64,000 nt of DNA from CAWFKW01 sp963816535 (GTDB lineage: Bacteria; Bacteroidota; Ignavibacteria; Tepidaquicellales; OLB5): assembly GCA_963816535.1 (NCBI GenBank), contig CAWFKW010000003.1:868001-932000 (forward strand), given 5' to 3'. Positions within the stretch are counted from its first letter, which is position 1, and the number at the start of each line of letters is the position of its first letter. Below the pieces are notes generated by a model, which had not been told where the DNA came from, searched no databases, and worked only from the letters and a program-made list of their open reading frames with translations. Below, in pieces: positions 1 through 8,697 of this stretch. Position numbers and translations under genes: made by a program.

Positions 1-1737
1 GTCAATCACTCCCTCGATGCCCTTGCTCACAGCTTCCTTAAACGACTTAACTTCAAAAAGACCTTCCTCGCCGATCGCTTCATATATCCTTCCGCTCAGA
101 GGGTGAGTAGAGTTTCTTACCAGCGATTTAACAAGTTTCTGTTCATATGAACTCAGCACAGAACCGTTGAAGGCAATCTTTGCGGCGCCCGTCCGGGTTA
201 TGGTTCCCGTTTTATCAAAAACAACGGCGTCTATACCCGACATTCGTTCCACCACAGACGTGTTTTTCACATATAGTTTATTTCTGCCTAATATACGCAT
301 GGCGTTGCCAAGCGCAAAGGGCCCGGTGAGCGCAATACCGCAGGGGCAGGCGACTATTAAAACGGCGGTGAACGCGTTAATTGCGGTTCTCATATCCACA
401 GGCAGCCAGTAAATGAAAGCGGCGGCGGCGGTAAGCAAAACAATGACGGTGAAATATTTTCCTACGACATTTACCATCGAGTTAAACCTGTTCTCATCTT
501 TCTTCACAAAAACATCGCTGTTCCACAATTGAGTTAGGTAGCTCTGCGGGACCGTTCTTATAACCTCAAGCTCAACGGCGCCGCCTCTCTGCCTTCCGCC
601 TGCATATATAATTTCGCCGGCTACTTTGGACACCGGCTCCGATTCGCCGGTTACAAAACTATAGTCGATATTTGCCCTTGAAGAAAACAAGATCGCGTCG
701 GCGGGAACAAGCTCGCCGTTCCTGATAATTATCCGCGCCCCTATGCTGAGGTTTGAAACAGGAACGCTTTTTTCGGAATTATTTTTCTTTACAGTGACCG
801 AGATAGGAAAATATGATTTATAGTTACGCTCGAAGTTAAGCGCGTCGTATGTTTTGCTCTGGAACAGCTTGCCTGCGAGCAGGAAGAACACGAGCCCGCT
901 CATCGAATCAAAAAAACCGGGCCCGGCGCCTGTCGCAATTTCAAATACGCTTCTTATGAATAATACACCGAGCCCCAGCGAAATTGGAAAATCTATATTT
1001 ATATTCCTTTGTTTAATTCCAAGGAAAGCGGATTTAAAATAATCGGAGGCGCTGTATATTATTACCGGAAGAGCAAGAACGATGCTGAGAGCGCCAAAAA
1101 AAGACCTGAACAGGCTTTCAACATATCCTCCCAGCGAAAGATACTGCGGAAAGCTCATAAGCATTATGTTGCCGAAACAAAACCCTGCAACGCCGATCCT
1201 GTAATATAATTTCCGGTTGGAATGGTATTTAACTTTGGTTTCAGCGTCGCTTAAATTTATACGGGGCTCATACCCGACTGACACAAGCGTCTCAACAACT
1301 GACCGCAGAGTGATTTCTGCAGGGTTGAAACGGATACGTAAGCTTTTTTGCATGAAGTTAACTTCTGAGTGGATAATGCCTCCGTTAAGCTTGTGGAGGT
1401 TTTCCAGCAGCCAAATACATGAGCTGCAATGGATCTGCGGTATGTGGAAGCTGGCAGCTGAGAACTTGCCGTCTGAAAAATCAAGAAGCTGACTTATTAC
1501 CTGCGGGTCATCAAGATATTCGTAACGCGGTTTTAGTTCGGCAGGCGCTTTTTTGAGCGAAGGTCCGGGATTTTTTTCGAAAGCATAGTATTGGCAAAGG
1601 TTATTTTCATTTAGAATTTCATAGACCATGCGGCAGCCCTGGCAGCAGAACTGCTTTTCGCCTATAAAAATGCGCTGTTCATTGCAAATTTCTCCGCAAT
1701 GATAGCATTTTACCCCTTCCTTTAGTAAAAGCTCCAT
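1..1737 (-). CDS. CcoI/FixI-type copper-translocating P-type ATPase, truncated by the left edge
   Basis: Inner-membrane P1B-type ATPase; relatives move Cu(I) outward for cbb3-oxidase assembly. The 579 visible codons run off the window, so the C-terminal nucleotide-binding part is missing. The N-terminus has a cysteine-rich ribbon (C11, C14, C31, C32, C35), then an HMA-like domain with CSSC at 104-107, membrane segments, the transport motif CPC at 464-466 and the phosphorylation motif DKTGT at 508-512. A cysteine ribbon before the HMA domain is the CcoI/CopA2 arrangement rather than plain CopA. The start is the ATG at 1737. Two FNR-like palindromes lie 51-86 bases upstream, consistent with low-oxygen control. 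Family certain; the CcoI assignment is an inference, since ccoNOP/ccoS would lie outside the window. Confidence 0.9.
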   Translation of the reverse strand, partial: MELLLKEGVKCYHCGEICNEQRIFIGEKQFCCQGCRMVYEILNENNLCQYYAFEKNPGPSLKKAPAELKPRYEYLDDPQVISQLLDFSDGKFSAASFHIPQIHCSSCIWLLENLHKLNGGIIHSEVNFMQKSLRIRFNPAEITLRSVVETLVSVGYEPRINLSDAETKVKYHSNRKLYYRIGVAGFCFGNIMLMSFPQYLSLGGYVESLFRSFFGALSIVLALPVIIYSASDYFKSAFLGIKQRNINIDFPISLGLGVLFIRSVFEIATGAGPGFFDSMSGLVFFLLAGKLFQSKTYDALNFERNYKSYFPISVTVKKNNSEKSVPVSNLSIGARIIIRNGELVPADAILFSSRANIDYSFVTGESEPVSKVAGEIIYAGGRQRGGAVELEVIRTVPQSYLTQLWNSDVFVKKDENRFNSMVNVVGKYFTVIVLLTAAAAFIYWLPVDMRTAINAFTAVLIVACPCGIALTGPFALGNAMRILGRNKLYVKNTSVVERMSGIDAVVFDKTGTITRTGAAKIAFNGSVLSSYEQKLVKSLVRNSTHPLSGRIYEAIGEEGLFEVKSFKEAVSKGIEGVID

Positions 1738-1787
1738 TTTCTAACTTATGTTCGTTCCAAAAATAGCTTTTTGATTAAAATTACCAT

Positions 1788-1823
1788 ATGATAACTATCA
1801 TTTTGAAACATGATATTTATCAT
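1788..1823 (-). promoter_or_regulatory. Tandem FNR/Crp-like operator palindromes
   Basis: Two perfect copies of ATGATA-N2-TATCAT lie at 1788-1801 and 1810-1823. Their centres are 22 bp apart, close to two helical turns, so both face the same side of the DNA. The core TGAT-N4-ATCA is that of an FNR/FixK box (TTGAT-N4-ATCAA) with the outer T/A changed. They sit just upstream of the P-type ATPase start at 1737 and after the terminator of the preceding gene, so they most likely control the ATPase. The regulator is not in the window. Confidence 0.6.
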
Positions 1824-1859
1824 ATTCCGGAAATAGCTAATAGCTGAAAAAACAATGAT

Positions 1860-1895
1860 TCAATAAAAGAAGCGGCAGGCATTTGACCTGCCGCT
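1860..1895 (-). terminator. Probable rho-independent terminator
   Basis: A 9-bp perfect stem (AGCGGCAGG at 1871-1879 pairing with CCTGCCGCT at 1887-1895, 7-base loop) is followed on the minus strand by a T-rich stretch (TCTTTTATTG). It lies just after the small gene at 1965-2141 and before the ATPase operators. Confidence 0.55.
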
Positions 1896-1964
1896 AATAT
1901 GAGGTAAAATGAGGATACAGGAGGAAAACTGGATATGCCCGGGTAATTCTTTTTAAAAACTGAT

Positions 1965-2141
1965 CTAAAGCGACTGATTTGATCTGCTTTCATATGTACT
2001 GTAAAGCAAAAAACTGTATTGTCTCTCATCCTGAAAGTGAATGAAATCGCCGTTTGGCATAAACACCCAGCAGAAATCAGCTTTAACGCTCATGATTTTT
2101 GCGTTTATTTTTTCCTTAAGTAATTCGTTTTTCTTTTCCAT
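1965..2141 (-). CDS. Small hypothetical protein (58 aa)
   Basis: Unrecognised 58-residue protein. The start is the ATG at 2141 rather than an alternative start further upstream, because the sequence from there (MEKKNELLKEKINAKI...) has a normal charged-helix composition while the upstream extension does not. The N-terminal third is lysine/glutamate rich; the middle has an aromatic stretch (CWVFMPNGDFIHF) that could form a small beta hairpin. There is no signal peptide or membrane segment. It stands alone between the divergent regulator and the P-type ATPase and is followed by a likely terminator, which supports its being a transcribed unit. Function unknown. Confidence 0.4.
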   Translation of the reverse strand: MEKKNELLKEKINAKIMSVKADFCWVFMPNGDFIHFQDERQYSFLLYSTYESRSNQSL

Positions 2142-2328
2142 TTTAGTATTAGATTTAATTAATGAATAACTTCTGCACAAAGTTATTTCTTTACCTTACG
2201 GCTGTTCTTACAGGAACATTACAAGCTCATCAGAATTATCGAAAGCAATACTTAATTCAAATAAAATTGCATATTTTCCATGATTCCAGGAAAAATAAAT
2301 CAGATTAAATTAGGGTTTTTGCATAAAA

Positions 2329-5300
2329 ATGCCGGAATTTGTAATTCGATCAAGGATAACTCCTAAGAAAAGCCAGGGCAATGTTATTCAAAGAGCGCGG
2401 CTTATCAAAGAAATTGACGCCAACAGGCAAAAGAATCTTGTTCTTGTTTGCGCACCCGCAGGCTACGGCAAAACCACGCTTGTGCAGGAGTATCTTTCGG
2501 CATATTCAGTACCGTTCGCATGGTTCCATGTTTCAACCGAAGTCGGTAATTTTTACACATTCGTAGTTTATATAGTTCATGCTCTCAGGACGCTGGATAA
2601 GGACTTAGGCGCCAACACTCTTGAAGCCGTTGAATCCCTTAAACAATCAATGAATCTTGTAAAAGACCTTAAGAACAGCGTCACAATAGTTATCGGAACC
2701 CTGATAAATGATATCCTGAACTCTGCCAGCCCTGAAATTACGATCGTACTCGACGATCTTCACGAGGCGCAGGATACTGACTGGTTTAAGACCGCTTTCG
2801 ATACGCTGCTGGATGACTTTCCACCAAATCTGCGCCTGATAATTACATCAAGGAATATCCCTGATTTTAATTTTGCCAAGCTTACCGCCAAGAGAAATAT
2901 TCTTAACATTGATTCCAAAAAGCTGCACTTTTCAAGAAACGAGATAGATGAGCTGATGAATAATATATACTCGATAAAAAGCTCAGGGAACGATTCTGAA
3001 ATACTTGAAAAAAGCCTGAACGGGTGGATCACAGGAATCCATCTTGTTTTACAGGCTTACGGAGAAAATTTCAGAACCGCAGACCTCAGTTCAGGCGACA
3101 TATTCGAGTTCTTTGCTGGAGAGGTTTTTGCCGGCCTAAATGACGATCTCAAAAACTTTCTGCTTGATACATGTTACCTGGATAGCTTTACGCCCGATGA
3201 TTGCGATATTATTCTGGGCACAAAGACAAGCAAACAAATAATCGATGAACTAATAAACCGGAATATATTTATTGAGTCAGCTTCATATGTTTCTGAGAGC
3301 GGCAAGCGGACAAATACATACAGCTATCATAAGCTCTTCAAGGAATTTCTCTCATTAAAACTGCATGAATCCCGCGACGGGGCCGAAATAAAAGAAACCC
3401 TCCGGAGGATATACAATTTTTACATATCGCGTAATGATCTTTCTTCGGCTCTGGGATTTTCGCTGTTCGCAAAGGACATTGAAACATCAACGGAGCTCAT
3501 AAAAAAGGTGTTTGACCGTGAGTTTGAAGATAACCAGTTTGAAAAACTGTGGAAATGGATCTCGGAATTCCCTGATGAAATTATACAAGGCGATGCATCG
3601 CTGCTGTATTACAAAGGGTTATTGCTCCGTTTATACAGGGGCGATCTGGAAGGCGCGCTGGCGCATATGCAGAAGGGGGTAAATTTAACAAACAGGTCGG
3701 CCGATAACAGGCTCTATATAGATATTAACATTCAAGCGGCTGAAACGCTGCGGCTGCTTGGCAAACCTAACGATTCATTAAGCGTACTTGAATCCGTTTC
3801 GGCGCTAAACCCGTCGCCCTCAGACAAAGCCAAAATTCTTTACTCGCTTGCTTATACACTGTACAGGATAGGCCCGGAAAAGTATAAGAGGATCGGCGAA
3901 ATAATAGACGAAGGAGTAAAAATATGTTCTGAAAACGAACTGGATTCACAAATGTTAAATTTTTATAACCTGCTTGGACTCATTAATTCGCACAGGGGAG
4001 ATATAATCAAGGGCATTCATTACTATGAACTGGCTTTGCTGAAAGAGAAGTATATACTCTCAAAAATGAAGCTGATGAACAATATCATCCCTCTCTATGT
4101 TTGGTCAGGCAATTACGCCAGGGCAAAAGAACTTTTAGAAAAAGCTGAGACTATGAACAGCTTGTTCCCTTCCGTCATTTTAAAACGCCTGCTTTTGAGA
4201 ACAAAAGCGTTGTTCTATTTCGAATTCGGGGATTACGAAACCGCAATCGCAGCTCTCGAAGAACTCATAAGAACCGATATAAAAAACAACAACAACAGGT
4301 TTCTTTTCATTAATTATTTGTTCATAGGCGAGTGTTATTTCTTTCTTAATAAACCGGAGCTGGCGGGCAGATATTATGAAATAATGCTAGAAAATATTGA
4401 CCCGGCCGACTCATATCAAAAACTCGAAAATGATCTTCACATCGCTATCCTGAAAAAACAAACAGGTGCAGACGATTCTGTTGAACCTGCGCTGATGAAC
4501 GCGCTCAATTATTTTGAAGATAACAGTCTTGTATACGCCAGGGCGCAAGTTGAATTTCATTTGGCAGATTATTATTACAAAAAAGGGTTGAAGGATACCG
4601 CGCTTAAATTTTTGAAAGATTCACTTGAGGTTTCGGCGGCAAATCAATATGTATCTTATCTTGAACAGCTGTATCCGCTTTACAGGTATCTGTTTGATTT
4701 CGCCGTATCGAATTATGTTAGCAGGGATTTCCTGAAGTCGGTCCTTCAGAACATTGCAGCAAAAGAAGAGTTTATTTGGATATCCGCCGCGTTCAGGAAA
4801 AGACTTGGCGAGACCATTGATCTGCTTTCAGATATCAGCTTCAAGGCGTTTGGCGGGGCTGATCTAAGCGTCCGCGGAAAACATGTGGACGAGGACCGCT
4901 GGGTGCGCAAGAAAAGCAAGCTTATATTGGCGTACCTGCTTCTGAACCAGGGCGCAAAATTCACAAAAGATAAGATACTGGGCTTATTTTTCGGGGACCT
5001 GAATTCTGCAAGCGCTGAAAACGTATTTCACCAGGCGATAACCAACATCCGCAGCGCATTAAGATTTGAAGAAGATACAGGCGCCGAAATAAGATCTAAA
5101 GAAAAAACCAAAGCCAAAAAACCGGCCTCAAAAAAAGAGAAGGAAGCCGCGGCGGGCCCGGAATATATTCTATATGAAGATAAAATACTGCGACTTAATC
5201 CTGATTATGTTTATAAAGTCGACGCTGTTGAATTTAATGCGATCTATCATAAGATAAAATCGGCTGAAACAAGCCCCGAAGTTAAGATGAGCCTGGGCGC

Positions 5301-5661
5301 TAAGGCGATGGGCTCATACAAAGGAGAACTGCTCGCGGGAAATTATGACGACTGGTGCGAGGAACTAAGAACAAATTATGCAAACAAATTTGCAGAGCTA
5401 TGTGAAGAAATGATCTCTTTGTATAAGAAAATGAATAAGCCCGATGAAATCATTGAATACGCTGAACGATTGCTGCAAGCGGATAGGCTTCATGAAGAAG
5501 CATACATTGACTTGATTGAAGCTTATGTTAACTCAGGAAAAGCAAATATGGCAAAGACCAAATTCTCACAGATGCTGAAAACCTATGATGAAGAATACGG
5601 CGAAAAACCTCCGCGAAAAGTGATGGACAGAATCGGGCAGTTGCTGGATGGCAAAGAATAA
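2329..5661 (+). CDS. MalT-like ATPase/TPR transcriptional regulator with C-terminal BTAD domain
   Basis: Large (1110 aa) cytoplasmic regulator. The N-terminal signal-transduction ATPase module has a P-loop at 42-50 (APAGYGKTT) and a Walker B near 138-147 (IVLDDLHEA). A long run of TPR-like helical repeats occupies roughly 380-800, as in MalT. Instead of the LuxR helix-turn-helix of MalT, the C-terminus carries an OmpR/SARP-type winged helix (about 840-950) followed by a bacterial transcriptional activator domain (to about 1105). A lysine/alanine-rich insert (KAKKPASKKEKEAAAG) interrupts the winged-helix part. Such proteins normally sense a ligand through the TPR superhelix, oligomerise with ATP and activate transcription; ligand and targets are unknown. 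The secreted-protein genes downstream are candidates only by proximity. Confidence 0.88.
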   Translation: MPEFVIRSRITPKKSQGNVIQRARLIKEIDANRQKNLVLVCAPAGYGKTTLVQEYLSAYSVPFAWFHVSTEVGNFYTFVVYIVHALRTLDKDLGANTLEAVESLKQSMNLVKDLKNSVTIVIGTLINDILNSASPEITIVLDDLHEAQDTDWFKTAFDTLLDDFPPNLRLIITSRNIPDFNFAKLTAKRNILNIDSKKLHFSRNEIDELMNNIYSIKSSGNDSEILEKSLNGWITGIHLVLQAYGENFRTADLSSGDIFEFFAGEVFAGLNDDLKNFLLDTCYLDSFTPDDCDIILGTKTSKQIIDELINRNIFIESASYVSESGKRTNTYSYHKLFKEFLSLKLHESRDGAEIKETLRRIYNFYISRNDLSSALGFSLFAKDIETSTELIKKVFDREFEDNQFEKLWKWISEFPDEIIQGDASLLYYKGLLLRLYRGDLEGALAHMQKGVNLTNRSADNRLYIDINIQAAETLRLLGKPNDSLSVLESVSALNPSPSDKAKILYSLAYTLYRIGPEKYKRIGEIIDEGVKICSENELDSQMLNFYNLLGLINSHRGDIIKGIHYYELALLKEKYILSKMKLMNNIIPLYVWSGNYARAKELLEKAETMNSLFPSVILKRLLLRTKALFYFEFGDYETAIAALEELIRTDIKNNNNRFLFINYLFIGECYFFLNKPELAGRYYEIMLENIDPADSYQKLENDLHIAILKKQTGADDSVEPALMNALNYFEDNSLVYARAQVEFHLADYYYKKGLKDTALKFLKDSLEVSAANQYVSYLEQLYPLYRYLFDFAVSNYVSRDFLKSVLQNIAAKEEFIWISAAFRKRLGETIDLLSDISFKAFGGADLSVRGKHVDEDRWVRKKSKLILAYLLLNQGAKFTKDKILGLFFGDLNSASAENVFHQAITNIRSALRFEEDTGAEIRSKEKTKAKKPASKKEKEAAAGPEYILYEDKILRLNPDYVYKVDAVEFNAIYHKIKSAETSPEVKMSLGAKAMGSYKGELLAGNYDDWCEELRTNYANKFAELCEEMISLYKKMNKPDEIIEYAERLLQADRLHEEAYIDLIEAYVNSGKANMAKTKFSQMLKTYDEEYGEKPPRKVMDRIGQLLDGKE

Positions 5662-5895
5662 ACAATAAATAGCAAATAATAGATACTGTAACACTACCTC
5701 CTCCCATGAAATCAAATCTTTCAAATTAATTTACAACCTTCAACTTATTGTTAATTAATCACTTGTTAATTGCGTTTTAGTTGTTCCTCCCTGTAAGGAT
5801 TGTGTAAGAAGCCCTGTCAGGAATAAAAATAGATTTGTAGTGTAAGGAATTAGAAAACACAAACAAATCTAATCAAAAAGAAAGGGAATACTAAA

Positions 5896-6657
5896 ATGAA
5901 ATCAATTAACAGTTTTATCTCAATAGCAGCTTTAATCGTTTCAATGGTTATATCATCTTCTTTATTCGCTCAGGATGATATCAATAAAGTTCTTGCACAG
6001 CTTGATACCAAAAGTTTCCAGCCGTTAACGGATGCTTTCAGTTCCGACATAAACTCAGGATTATATCATTCAGCAAAGGTAAACAAATCTTTCAGCTTAT
6101 ACCTGGGTGTCAAAGCCTCCACAACAGGAATAGTTGAGGGCCCTTCGAACTTAAAGATCTCAAGCATGCCTTTTGCCGTTCCGCAGTTAACCCTCGGCTC
6201 GGTATTAGGAACAGATGTGACGCTGCGCTTCATGCCAAATATCACAATTGGCAAATACGGTTCAGTTAATACATTTGGATTTGCAGTACGTCACAGCATC
6301 TCTCAATATGTAAAGAAAGCGCCGATTGATGCTGCGGTTCAGTTTGCTTATCAGAAATTTAGCGTTTCGGATACAAAAGATAACAACGCCGTTAACTCCG
6401 GTTCAATTGCCGCTAACCTGCAGTTCAGCAAAGAACTGAGCATATTTACATTCTACGCGGGAGTGCAGTATGAACAAACAACGGCTAATTATACATTCAG
6501 TTATGACGGATTATCGCAGAACATAAATATCCAAAATCAAAATAATTTAAGGGGTACCCTTGGGCTGAATATTAAGCTGGGACCGGTAAATTTAAACGGC
6601 GATTGCAGCCTCTCAAAAAGCTCTTCATTTTCCGCCGGATTTGGGTTTGCCTTCTGA
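5896..6657 (+). CDS. Secreted, probably outer-membrane, protein (DUF6588-like)
   Basis: 253 aa with a clear signal peptide (hydrophobic run ending ...SSSLFAQDD, cleavage near 25-26). The mature part is rich in alternating polar/hydrophobic strands and aromatic residues, with a C-terminal phenylalanine (...FGFAF), as expected for a small beta-barrel. The opening of the mature part (KSFQPLTDAFSSDINSGLYHSAK) resembles DUF6588 proteins of Bacteroidota, a recognition that an HMM search should confirm. The 234 bases upstream are free of genes and probably carry its promoter. A hairpin at 6681-6705 follows the stop. Function unknown. Confidence 0.65.
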   Translation: MKSINSFISIAALIVSMVISSSLFAQDDINKVLAQLDTKSFQPLTDAFSSDINSGLYHSAKVNKSFSLYLGVKASTTGIVEGPSNLKISSMPFAVPQLTLGSVLGTDVTLRFMPNITIGKYGSVNTFGFAVRHSISQYVKKAPIDAAVQFAYQKFSVSDTKDNNAVNSGSIAANLQFSKELSIFTFYAGVQYEQTTANYTFSYDGLSQNINIQNQNNLRGTLGLNIKLGPVNLNGDCSLSKSSSFSAGFGFAF

Positions 6658-6680
6658 AAAATGGTATTTGTTAACTGAAA

Positions 6681-6710
6681 AGGCATGATTGCAATTATCA
6701 TGCCTCATTA
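6681..6710 (+). terminator. Possible terminator hairpin
   Basis: Perfect 9-bp stem (AGGCATGAT at 6681-6689, ATCATGCCT at 6697-6705, 7-base loop) 23 bases after the stop of the secreted protein. The following CATTATTT is only weakly T-rich, so termination is plausible but not strong. Confidence 0.4.
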
Positions 6711-6767
6711 TTTGCACTTGAATTCTTGAATATAAATTATGAAATTTTAAAATAATCAAAATTAAAT

Positions 6768-8087
6768 ATGAAAAGAAAAATAGCTTGCCTTGCTTTCATT
6801 TTATTTTTCACTGCCGGGGCTTACTCTTCTGGCTCGTGGGTTGACCTCAATATAAACACAAACATTCAGCCCCTGTTTTCAGTATTCGCTGTCAGCAATA
6901 CAACCGTTTGGGCGGGCGGATTGCAGGGAACGGTCATTAAAACTACGAATGAAGGTATAGATTGGTTTCCTCATGGCGGCGGACCGGTTGGGCAGCTTGA
7001 CGTTTATGTGGTGGCCTGCATAGATTCACAAACTGTTCTGCTGGGCGTACACCAGCAAACCCCTGCGCTGACAGAGATTATAAGAACATCAAATTCCGGA
7101 CAATCCTGGTCAGTTCCATTTATTCAGCAATCAGGCTGGATTGACGATATTAAAATGATCAACTCAACAATGGGTTATGCATACGGCGACCCGGTTGGCG
7201 GAAGATGGACGCTTCTTAAAACTACGAACGGCGGCAATTCCTGGGATTCTACAGGCATGTACATTCCTGAAACGAACGGCAATTTCGGGTGGTTTAACGC
7301 GATGAACATATATTATTCAGGCTTTAACGCGCCGATAATATGGTTCGGCACAAATGACGGGCTGGTTTACAGAAGCTCTGACGGCGGGTTTAACTGGGTA
7401 TCCCAGGTGATACCGATGAACGGAGCCGTGTACAGCATTGCCTTCCAGGACGGCAACACGGGATTTTGCGGCTCGGATAACGCTGTTTGCGGTTCTACCA
7501 ACGGCGGAACAAACTGGAGCCTGCTTAGCGCCCCTGATTCAGGGATTGTTAATTCATTTGTTTACAATTCCGGGACATTCTGGTACTCGACGGACAAATA
7601 TATTTATTCCACAACAAATGAAGGAGCAAGTTTCATCTTGCAGCATTCGTCCCCGGGAAGTACGCCTTATCACCACATGAGCTTTGAATATTCCCCAAAT
7701 GCCAACATCAATTCTACAGTCGGCGGCTGGGCAATTACTGAAAAGAATATTGTTTCGCATTACACCGACCATAATATCGGCATTCAGCAAATCGGAACGG
7801 AAATTCCAAAAACATTTAAGCTGGGCCAGAATTTCCCAAACCCGTTCAACCCGGAAACCAGGATAAAATTTGATATTCCGGGCGGCCCGAATGGCGCTGA
7901 CTCCGGCGTGAAGCTCTTAATATATGATGCAACAGGAAGAGAAGTTGCGGCGCTTATAAACCAGGCGCTCAAACCGGGTTATTACGAGACAAGCTGGAAC
8001 GCCGCTGATTATTCTTCAGGAATTTATTTTTACAGGATAACTGCCGGTTCGTTTGTTGAAACCAAAAAAATGATTCTCGTAAAATAG
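6768..8087 (+). CDS. Secreted beta-propeller protein with type IX secretion sorting domain
   Basis: 439 aa. Signal peptide at 1-20. The body contains several BNR/YCF48-like propeller repeats, each with a pattern such as VIKTTNEGIDWF, LLKTTNGGNSWD, VYRSSDGGFNWV or VCGSTNGGTNWS. The last 90 residues form a Por-type sorting domain: LGQNFPNPFNPETRIKF, then a LLIYDATGREVA strand pair, GYYETSWNA, SGIYFYRI and a basic end. This predicts Sec export, then T9SS passage and cell-surface attachment or release. The QNFPNPFNPET wording is characteristic of Ignavibacteria and relatives and is the main taxonomic clue in the window. The substrate of the propeller is unknown. Confidence 0.9.
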   Translation: MKRKIACLAFILFFTAGAYSSGSWVDLNINTNIQPLFSVFAVSNTTVWAGGLQGTVIKTTNEGIDWFPHGGGPVGQLDVYVVACIDSQTVLLGVHQQTPALTEIIRTSNSGQSWSVPFIQQSGWIDDIKMINSTMGYAYGDPVGGRWTLLKTTNGGNSWDSTGMYIPETNGNFGWFNAMNIYYSGFNAPIIWFGTNDGLVYRSSDGGFNWVSQVIPMNGAVYSIAFQDGNTGFCGSDNAVCGSTNGGTNWSLLSAPDSGIVNSFVYNSGTFWYSTDKYIYSTTNEGASFILQHSSPGSTPYHHMSFEYSPNANINSTVGGWAITEKNIVSHYTDHNIGIQQIGTEIPKTFKLGQNFPNPFNPETRIKFDIPGGPNGADSGVKLLIYDATGREVAALINQALKPGYYETSWNAADYSSGIYFYRITAGSFVETKKMILVK

Positions 8088-8207
8088 TTTTTCACCCGCG
8101 CAATTCATCTCAGCGCCGCTTGCTATGCCGATCAGGAAAATTTTTTGAAAAATTAATTTATTTTCATCACATAATATTAATATTTTTGTTATATTGTTTT
8201 TATACAA

Positions 8208-8669
8208 ATGGATAGTTTCACAAGAAGACAAAATATAAGGTATATCCTTCTTATCGCTGTGACGACGATGAGCGTATTCGCTTTGAGCATGGCGTATTCG
8301 GGAAGCAGGCTGAAGAAGGAAAAAGTCAGGACAAACCAGGCAGATGTTTCCGCTGTTGACGCATATAATATTCTGAAGAACGGCAAAGATAACGGCGGCG
8401 TGGTTGTGCTTGATCTGCGGACTCCGGGTGAATACGATGAAGGGCACATTGCCGGCAGCGTTCATATTAGTTATTTTGCCGATGATTTCAAAAAGAAACT
8501 TTCATCTCTTGACAGGAACAAAACATACCTGCTGTATTGCAAATCCGGAAGAGTCTGCCCTAAAGTAATAAAGAGAATGAAAAAGCTTGGTTTCAAAGAA
8601 GCGCACAAGATCTCAGGCGGCTTAAAGGAATGGAAAGCCCGTAACCTGCCGGTCGAATACTCCCGATAG
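8208..8669 (+). CDS. Membrane-anchored rhodanese-like sulfurtransferase
   Basis: 153 aa. An N-terminal membrane anchor (about 11-30) is followed by a single rhodanese domain with the usual VVLDLRTPGEYDEGHIAGS strand and the six-residue active-site loop beginning at C111 (CKSGRV), which would carry a persulfide. The domain faces the periplasm if the anchor is an uncleaved signal. The last in-frame codons overlap the open frame of the exonuclease that follows; the two are read in different frames. Substrate unknown. Confidence 0.85.
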   Translation: MDSFTRRQNIRYILLIAVTTMSVFALSMAYSGSRLKKEKVRTNQADVSAVDAYNILKNGKDNGGVVVLDLRTPGEYDEGHIAGSVHISYFADDFKKKLSSLDRNKTYLLYCKSGRVCPKVIKRMKKLGFKEAHKISGGLKEWKARNLPVEYSR

Positions 8670-8697
8670 TTCCACAGTAACCAATAACAATACTGTT

